This document shows, piece after piece, positions 56,165 through 64,000 of a stretch of DNA of 64,000 nucleotides. The notes below the pieces were generated by a model, which was given only the letters and a program-made list of their open reading frames with translations, did no database searches and had not been told where the DNA came from. Made by a program: the position numbers and the translations under genes. This DNA is from Pyrenopolyporus hunteri (Eukaryota; Ascomycota; Sordariomycetes; Xylariales; Hypoxylaceae). The stretch spans positions 124,001 to 188,000 of the forward strand of contig CADCXC010000037.1 in the NCBI GenBank assembly GCA_902806595.1. Reading direction: 5' to 3'. Positions within the stretch are counted from its first letter, which is position 1. Every line of letters begins with the position of its first letter.

Positions 56165-59100
56165 CGGGGATAGGTCTACGGGGTAGCAAGCCTCGCGCTT
56201 TTAACGATAATACTCTCTCGGCGGTATATCTTATGAGCTTAGAGAATTCCTACTTCCCTTTCGAGCGGTGTTGCGAGGCGCAGAGACAGGAAGGGGACGA
56301 GACGATGAACAGATACGTAAGAAACTTAGTAAGGCGGCACCAAACTCGGCCTAACAATGGTTATGAGGGCGTTGTGATGTATCACCCGGAGGTCGAATCG
56401 CGGAAGAGGCGATTAACGGGGTTTGAAAGCACGTACTGCGCATGCAACTGGGACGGCCATGGGATTCGAATTCTAGGTAGGTATGTATCATGCGAGAATC
56501 GGAGCCAAAGAGGTCAAATCGTCGCACGTTATCGATGGGAACAATTCCATACGCCCCTTGTAAAACGTAGGGTTCTGCTGCTTTGGGCGTCTTTGGGGTG
56601 AGATTAAGGTCGTACCGGAGAGTTGATGCGACGGTCGTTGTGGGGGAATTTGAGTGCGTTCAGTTGGGGCGGGACCGCTTCTTCAGAGCTTGTTAGCGTG
56701 CGGGACCTACCGGCAAGGTCAGCGTTCACAGCGGTCAACGTCCGCTGAAACTGGGCAACCTTGCAGGCATGTGGATACCTATATAGGTACCCTAGGCAGC
56801 CAGGTATCGTATTGTATGTATGTAGGTAGGTAGGTACATACAGATTACGACCGTAGAATTGTCAGAGGCTTACCTAATACATGTGGTATGACGGGAGCCT
56901 ATTACAGCCCGCACCTTTGCAATACAATAAGTACCTTGGTACCCAGGTAGGCAGATAAGCAAAATGAGGGGGAGGGGCTCATTCTGCCGACGCCTTCTAC
57001 AACATAGGTACCTATCTCCAAACAGGCACCTAACCCAGCCCATATTCAGTGCTAGCGACAGACGTTAGTTTATCCCTTCTTGGTAGCCAAACTCAACTTC
57101 ACGAATGCCTCGTACGTAGGTACATACACATTTCCGGTTGGAGGCAGGCGTACTTAACAGGGACCTTATTTCTCAACGCTCTTAATTTCTCATAACGGTA
57201 GCCCAGAAACACCCTATATAATCCTAGGTCTTAGTTTCGTTCTTTTATATATCGGTTAAAGTACATCGTAGGTGTGTAGATGACCACAATGCCTACGTGT
57301 AATTAAAAGATAGGCAGGGTACAGTGGGAACTAAGGTTAGAGGACATGCTATATGACATTCACCTTGTATATGTGTATTATATATATTCTCTAAATGGCC
57401 TTAAATACAAACATAGAATAATAACAAATGCACATACATTCAGGTATCTACACGTCAACCTGCTACTCAATAACCCATCTATGTTTACCCATATAGGTAG
57501 CTGTTTGTCCTTGGAGTTAAACAGGGTAATGATTCATCCAGTCTCCTATAATTCCAGTAAGTGTTAAAGGTTTAAGTGAGAATTGGCTGAATGCTACTTG
57601 AATAAACCGACTGTTTACGCGAAATCAGAAACTATATTTTCGATCGTCTTGATCCGATATCGATTACTCCGTCGTTGGCCAGCTACTTATTAGGTCACGC
57701 TAGCTTCATAAGTGCTACCTGTGTTGTTCCTAATCCGGGGGGCCACACACTAAGTGGTCGACCAAGAATCTTCAAAAGGTCAGCAATTACGGCTAGTCTG
57801 CCTTGGTAGACAAGATGTAGGTAACAAACCCGCTTCTTCCTAATGGTGTAAAAGTGTAACAGAACACATCGATCATTCTGATGCGTGGTGTGTAATAAAC
57901 GTAGCGTTATGGTAGGAAATCGAGAATCACCCACTCAGAGACGTATCGTCGGTTGTAAAATGAACTACTAATTGAAGTCGCTAGATTTGAAATACTAAGT
58001 TCATTATGGCACTTTTCAAGAAAGCGTCGCAGCGGGATGTTTAGCACGTGAGATTCTATTATCGCAGAGCGCGCATGTAGGAAGCATGCATAGAAGCATT
58101 ATAGAATTCGATCTGCCTGAATTATATTGTCTCCTCAAGGGTGTCATGCATAAAAAATGGCATCACACCTTGAGACTATTATGCCTGCAGGATTCGAGAA
58201 CCCCCCGCCTAGTTGAGCATGACCGGTTCATCAGGCGAGATGCAGTCCTTACCCCCTTTTCTGTGTTGATGAGGGGTTCCTTCTTTTGTCAGTAGTTTCT
58301 TGAGACTTTTTTTTTTCTTCGGTCATTCTCTCGAAGGAGGGTATATAGTTTGGTTTACACGTGAGTTGGTAGTATAGTCCTACTGATCGAATGAAATTTT
58401 ATAATTTGCCATGACTATGCGCTTTCCTATGGAATTTCCCATGTGACGTTGGGATTCCCGAAAAAAATTCAATGTTGTTCTACTCCAGATAACAATCCAA
58501 TCCCCTGCCTAAACCGAAGAGGTCCGGATCTATCAAATGGAGACTGCTCGTGCAGAGAGCTAGCTAGCCAAGAAAACGTGGACGCTAGAGTCAGCCGGAA
58601 TAAGGCAATAGACTACCTGCATCCGCCGTTTGGCAAGGCACTCCTGTGTCATGTTTACGCAGGTTGATGTAATTTGCGATATTTTAAGGAATTGCTTGCA
58701 GCAAGACTCGATAGCTAGAACTTTCCAGGCTGGTGGTCCATCAGTAATATTTCTTTCCCCGGCTTAGTAGTCTCTGACGTTGTAATAGGGGTTCGTCTAA
58801 TTCGCAATCCTCCATGTGGTATTAACTCCGAACGTGCTCAGGCACGAAGTGAAAGTACCAGCAACCACCGAGGCCATCTATCTAATCATGGTTTCTGGAG
58901 GGAACATACCTGCGTACCTAGCTGCTACATATCATAGCTATTATCGCCGGTGGGTTGATAATGACATCGCAATAACCCCTTAGGGTAGTGTTGGCAGGCA
59001 AAGACGGCAAATGTCTGTCGATCATGTTCAGTTCAAGATGGACCGTTCTCTCTTCCAGTGCAACGGGATTTAGCTCCTTCAGGCATAGCCTTGAGGATTC

Positions 59101-61188
59101 GCTAATATGAAACAACTAAAGACTCCATCACGATTAATGCCCAATGGCGGGAGCCCACCCAGGTCCTCCCTCGGTGAATTGGAAGGTTCCAACCGTGCAT
59201 ACACGATGCGTAGTACTATAGTATACGATATAATGGTGATCGTCTGGGAGGATAGGTGGCTAGCCACCTACCTATATACGTAGGTAGATACCTATGGGCA
59301 AGCGCTGATAGCTCACCATACCATATAAGAAAAGAACACGCCGTATTATAAATTCGAGCCATCATGATATATACCATGTAATATGCAAGTAATATATGAG
59401 TCTTCTACACATTTAGCACATTTAGATGCAGGGACGTCCTAGGAATCTAAGCCATCAGTGCGTATCTATAGTACCTATATACGCCTAGGTACGTCCTACC
59501 TCAGGTAAGATAGGCGCTATAGGTAGTGTGTGTCTGAATGATGCGGGGCATTTGTACATTATGTAGCTTCTACTTCACTCGGACCTTGAGCAGTTATAGG
59601 TACCACTTACATACTATTAGGTATTCACTAGGTATCTAAGTTCAATGGTAATATTTCCCTTTATTTTCAAGTTTCCGCTAATTCACTCTAAAGGACTAGA
59701 TCATTGACTTAAACTATTGCCTACGCGTACCTACGTGTATCTGGATACTGAAAAAAAAAATTGAAGAGCCAAAGTATGATATAGAGGTGTGGCCCGATGG
59801 TATAGGCACGTACATGTGTTTTACAATGGAATTATGCAAGTAGTGCTACCTCGTCTTGAGAAAGCGTTACAGCTATCGACGGGTGCATTAGGCAAATATT
59901 CCATGTATCATGCTACTCGGGGATCTGCCGACGCGATAGACAGGTACTTCAGCGGAGTGGCGTTAGCACGCCGGAAGACAGGTACCTCCCATATTAGCAG
60001 TAATATTTTAGGTTAAGAGGGTACAAGCATCGGAAGAAAAGAAGGCAAAAAAGGGCCGGCTATGTAACGATAACTAACCTACATAGGACAATTGGTCGCT
60101 GAAAATGGGTTCTTACCATGGGACTAACGCTAAGAAGCCGACCTAAACCCAACGAACCTCCCATTTCAATTCTATCCAATTCATAATTCATAGTCCGTCG
60201 CAATCCACGTCGCAACATTGAATCCACTATCTGCCACTATCCACCACTACACCTACCACTAATCCACCACAAGTCCACAATCCATCTACCTTTCACCTAC
60301 CTACCTACCTACCTACCATAACCTACCAGACCTGCTGCTATCTCTTTTTACCTTTCCCAATAATCTGCCCATCCGCAAAACCCACACCGACGACAAATCG
60401 ACAAATCGATAAATCGATAAATCCACAACGCACCTCCGCCACCAATAACCAATACCAGCCAGCCCAACCAGCCAACTACATACTTCATCTTACATAGCCT
60501 TAGCTGCGTATGTAGGTACAGGGACTGCAACCGCCCACCTGACCTGCACCCGCAACCCAGACCACCACGGGAGGAAAAAAGGCGCCAGTCCGCCCGACTT
60601 CCCTCCAACGCCCCATCCCCTATAACCGCCGAGTGCGGTCGTCTCGACTGTCGATGTTTCAAATCCCCATATTGCCTTAAGTCCGCATTTGCGATTCGAT
60701 ACCCCGTGCCAACCAAATTCACCCGACTTCGTTTTATAGTAAAGGGGGGGAAGAAGAGAAGAGCGCACATTCACCGAGGGTATAGTCCGCGTAACAGACG
60801 CTGATTCAGGGGAGAGGATAAAAAGAAGGCATAAAGAAGGCGAAAAGCCCCGTCCGCTTTACCGTCATTATAGGACTCGTTGCGGTACCTACCTATCTAT
60901 CTATATAGCCAGACGTGGAACGAATCCACCCGCGATTGAAAGAACATAACGAAAGGGCCCCTACGTCCCACATCACCAGCATCTCGTGGCGATCTCACCG
61001 CAACCAATTCCAGAGCCCCTCCGCCGCATCCTATTTCGACCACTCCGAACCCCGACGGCCTGAGCGCGCGCGCGCCCAACCAACCAAATCTCGCCGGATT
61101 GACGAAGCACGTCCCACCTCGACGTCTGGAGACGATTAGCAACCAGGGCGCGCGACTAGTCTCGCGAAACTCGTATGGGTTGAATAGC
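56165..61188. other. Gene-poor 5-kb region and CDC24 leader
   Basis: No supported gene. 56.7-57.2 kb is dense in TAGGTACC-type palindromes. A 122-codon plus-strand frame at 56233-56601, next to the F-box gene promoter, is probably fortuitous. 57.2-60 kb is AT-rich with only short frames, including a 75-codon frame at 59789-60016. 60.1-61.1 kb is C/A-rich promoter or leader DNA of CDC24, with (ACCT)n at 60295-60317 and a GCGCGCGCGC tract at 61062-61072. Confidence 0.5.
60295..60317. repeat. (ACCT)n microsatellite
   Basis: About 5.75 perfect ACCT units lie in the CDC24 upstream region. The same tetranucleotide recurs in other spacers of the window. Confidence 0.9.
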
Positions 61189-64000
61189 ATGGCACATGCT
61201 CCGGCACTTCTACGGACGAACACGGCCCCCGTATTCCCAGCCGAAAACAAGTACGGACCTATGTCGGCGTCTACTATGAGCAGCCTCCGCACAAGCCAGT
61301 TATCCGGCTCGACAGCCCTCAACTCGTCCAACTCTTCGCTTTCATCCATGTCGACGTCTACCATCGTTCCTCCGTCGAGCAACGGGAACGTCGTGCCTAC
61401 CGCGAACATCATCAACCAGAAGGCCGACGCTTCCAGGTCGCTATATCAGATTTGCATCGCGTTGAAGCAGCGACTAGCACGCGTCCCCAATTTCGACACT
61501 CACATCGCGAGCTTGCCGCCGTCCCACGACGAAGATGGCCCCGTGGAATCTCTATGGAACCTGTTGCGGACGGGTGTACCGCTCCTGACCATATTTAACT
61601 GTTTGCAGCCGGACAGCCCATTAGAAATCGATCCCACAGCCTCTGAGGCTAAGCGACCCAAGCTAGCTATCTTCAAATTCATCGAGGCTTGCCTGAAACG
61701 TCTCGAGATCCGGCCTACCGAATCTTTCGCGATCAGTGATCTGATGGGTAACGATACCACTGGTTTTGTTAAAGTATGTTCCGACCGAGGTCCTCTCCCT
61801 TGTACGCGGGCTCTTGCTCGGCCACCATGCCACAGAGCAGACGAGCTGACCTTTTTCTTAAACTAGGTTACCCAAGTAGTGAATCATGTTTTGGACCTCG
61901 CCGAGCAGCGAGGTCTTCTCCTGCAGGTCGATACGTATCCAGAGGACCATAGCCCGGCGGCACCGGGGTCTCGAATGACCTATCGCGATCACATCATCCA
62001 GGAACTCGTCGATACCGAGCGAAAATATGTCCAAGATCTCGAGAATCTTCACGATCTCAAGAAAACGCTAGAACAGAAGGGCGTGATTCCCGGTGATATC
62101 ATCCACCAGATTTTCCTGAACATAAATTCAATCCTGGATTTTCAGAGGCGTTTCTTGATACGCGTCGAAACTACCAACTCTATGTCGCAAGATGCGCAGC
62201 GCTGGGGCGCGCCGTTTGTTGTATATGAAGATGCCTTCGACATCTATCAACCATTCATCGCAAATCAGCGGAAGGCGGGCCAGATAGCAAACCAGGTCTT
62301 CGACAAGATTCAACTAGCTGATCATCCTGTGTCGTTTGATTTTAACACGTTGGACAGTTTCCTTTTAAAACCAATGCAAAGATTGGTCAAGTATCCTTTA
62401 CTATTAAAGGTTTGTAGCTTACTTACTCCAGATATCATCAGGCCTGTCGATGCTGATACGTCTCTTAGTCCCTACTAAAGAAATGCGAGGACGAAGAGAT
62501 CAAGTCGGACTTGACCGCGGGTATCGAAGCAGCAGAACGAGTACTTACGAAGGCCAACGACGCGGTCAATCGCGACCTTCTGGATGAGGCGTTAGAGGAT
62601 CTTATTCGTAGAGTAGACGACTGGAAGAATCATCGAGTCGAGTCTTTCGGAAGGTTACTATTACACGGCGTGTATACCGTCATCACGGGACGAACTGAGC
62701 AAGAGAAAGACGTAAGCCCTGCGCACCTGATCTCTGGTCTCTGGAGCGACGCTGATAACAACCCAGTACGAGATTTACCTATTCGAGTGCATCCTCCTCT
62801 GTTGCAAGGAGGTCCAACCGAACAAAAGCAAGGATAAGAAAGACAAGAACAAATCTGCGCCAAAAGTCCCGAACAAAAATAATAAGTTGCAGCTTAAGGG
62901 CCGGATATTTATGACTAACGTGACCGAGGTCCTCTCGTTCGCCAAGCCAGGTGAGTGACGCGAAGATTCGGCTGTAAGAGCTCTACCTAATCCATCCAGG
63001 TTCGTATACTGTGCAGATATGGTGGAAGGGTGACCCTGGTGTAGAAAACTTCGTCATCAAGTTCTCTAACGAGGAAACGATGAAAAAATGGGAGACGGGG
63101 CTGGTAGCCCAGAGAAAAGAACACGCGCCAACCACAGCCATAAGTCCCGACCAATCCACGCCGGATTTTGCGTGGATGCGAAACCAGAGCCAAATCGAGA
63201 ATCCATACGCCCAGCAGGAGGATGACGACGACGACGACGATGACGAGGCGGCGCAAGCACCAGTTCCACAGCCGATCGTAGGCATCACCGGTCCTCCGGG
63301 TGGCGGAATCATGAATCATAATGCGTCAAGCACAAGTCTCAGGGCACGTTCTATAACCACTACTAGCACCACCTCGCTGGCCAGTATCGCCCAAGCGCCA
63401 CCTCCCCGCTTCCCTCTCCCAGCACCCCCAGGGCAGTTGAGCGTTCTAACACAAGGTGGTGCGCAGTCGCCCGGCCCTCGTTTCGGCGACTCATACTTCT
63501 CTCCCACAGCGGAGTCGCCTGCGTCGTCGCGGACGAGCACGACGAGCACCATGTTTGCGTCGAATGGCCAGTTCCCATTTCCGAGGACCGGGACACCTCA
63601 AGCAGGTTGGGAAGATAATAATCGGTATACCGCACCCGCCATGCCACGGGCTCCCTCGAGAGACGGCCCATCTCCGATGAATGGGAGGAATCCAAGAGGA
63701 CCCTCACTACCCGTAATAGCCTCACAGCCTCAGACTCTAACTCAGCAACAACGTAGCCGGTCCTATAGCACTTCAAACATCAACGATCCGTCGAACGGGC
63801 GAAGGACTGGTAATAGTACGCCTGTTCCCGCAGTGCCGGGGATTCCACCTCACCTCCACCCTGCACACGACGCGAGCATCCCGCGGTCTCAAACCGGTTC
63901 ACCTAGACAAGATATCCCCGTTCGTACCAATACCCAGAGCCCAGGCATGCAACGTGACGCGAGATCGAATCAGCAAGCCGGTCAATACGGCGGAACCATG
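61189..64000 (+). CDS. CDC24: Cdc42 guanine nucleotide exchange factor Cdc24 (3' partial)
   Basis: Five exons are visible, 61189..61773, 61867..62409, 62469..62711, 62767..62950 and 63000..64000, the last open to the window end (at least 852 aa). The ATG at 61189 (MAHAPALL) is the first in frame, but an upstream exon with an earlier start is possible. Domains in order: Ser-rich N-terminus; Cdc24-type calponin homology domain from SLYQICIALKQRLARVP (about residue 84) to DDTTGFVKVTQVV; RhoGEF/DH domain from YRDHIIQELVDTERKYVQDL (about 234) through DSFLLKPMQRLVKYPLLLK; PH domain with YEIYLFECILLCCKEV and YTVQIWWKGD; then an Asp tract and a long disordered Pro/Ser-rich region. The C-terminal PB1 domain should lie beyond the window. 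It activates Cdc42 at sites of polarised growth. Confidence 0.94.
63217..63247. repeat. GAC repeat encoding an Asp tract in Cdc24
   Basis: Consecutive GAC/GAT codons give about eight Asp residues just after the PH domain, inside the disordered linker. Likely length-variable. Confidence 0.85.

Noticed and set aside
56233..56601. 122-codon plus-strand frame divergent from the F-box gene
   Set aside because: It lies in the F-box gene promoter region, with no domain and no splice or composition signal. Kept out of the gene list.

Overview
The window is nuclear DNA of a filamentous ascomycete (Pezizomycotina, most likely Sordariomycetes). The evidence is short GT-AG introns (about 50-120 bp), CT-rich leaders, GC-rich exons inside AT-rich spacers, and typical filamentous-fungal families: a DUF3425 bZIP factor, a hydrophobin-like protein, a siderophore GNAT acyltransferase, an F-box/WD40 receptor and a Cdc24 with CH, DH and PH domains. 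Nothing prokaryotic (operons, ribosome-binding sites, CRISPR) was seen. All exon structures were joined by hand from splice consensus, reading phase and family motifs. No RNA evidence was available.

Layout. 1-5 kb: the 3' end of an unknown gene, then ZPR1, an Rpr2/Snm1-type RNase P/MRP subunit and a Gfo/Idh/MocA dehydrogenase, all on the minus strand; a 5 x 12-bp tandem array sits upstream of the dehydrogenase. 6-7 kb: a cysteine-free secreted protein. 6.7-9.3 kb: AT-rich DNA with no gene. 9.3-14 kb: an SDR oxidoreductase sharing a divergent promoter region with a bZIP-DUF3425 factor, which converges on an ochratoxinase-like amidohydrolase. 14.8-16.6 kb: a small hypothetical protein and a two-RRM RNA-binding protein. 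16.6-19.2 kb: repeat-derived DNA with RIP-like changes. 19.2-24 kb: a DUF647/RUS-family protein, cytochrome c haem lyase and mevalonate diphosphate decarboxylase. 25-27 kb: an unrecognised 621-aa protein with three 32-33-residue repeats and a long acidic tail. 27.8-34.2 kb: a seven-exon secreted PhoD-like phosphatase and a seven-exon MFS transporter. 35.6-39.3 kb: an NmrA-like protein and a siderophore-type N-acyltransferase. 40.9-44.3 kb: argininosuccinate lyase, with a Gcn4/CPC1-type site upstream, converging on the mitochondrial calcium uniporter. 46-48 kb: a small membrane protein and a compact hydrophobin-like protein. 48.2-52.2 kb: gene-poor DNA with inverted interstitial telomeric repeats. 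52.2-56.2 kb: Vps60 converging on an F-box/WD40 protein. 56.2-61.2 kb: gene-poor DNA. 61.2-64 kb: CDC24, cut off by the window end.

Most genes are core housekeeping functions with independent promoters. The only stretch that reads as a possible functional group is SDR / bZIP / amidohydrolase at 9.3-14 kb, which could be a small xenobiotic-handling unit; that is an inference from position and family. I did not find a clearly new biological system. The most original items are the repeat/acidic orphan protein, the hydrophobin-like protein with unusually short Cys loops, the duplicated haem-regulatory module in the haem lyase and the inverted telomeric repeats.
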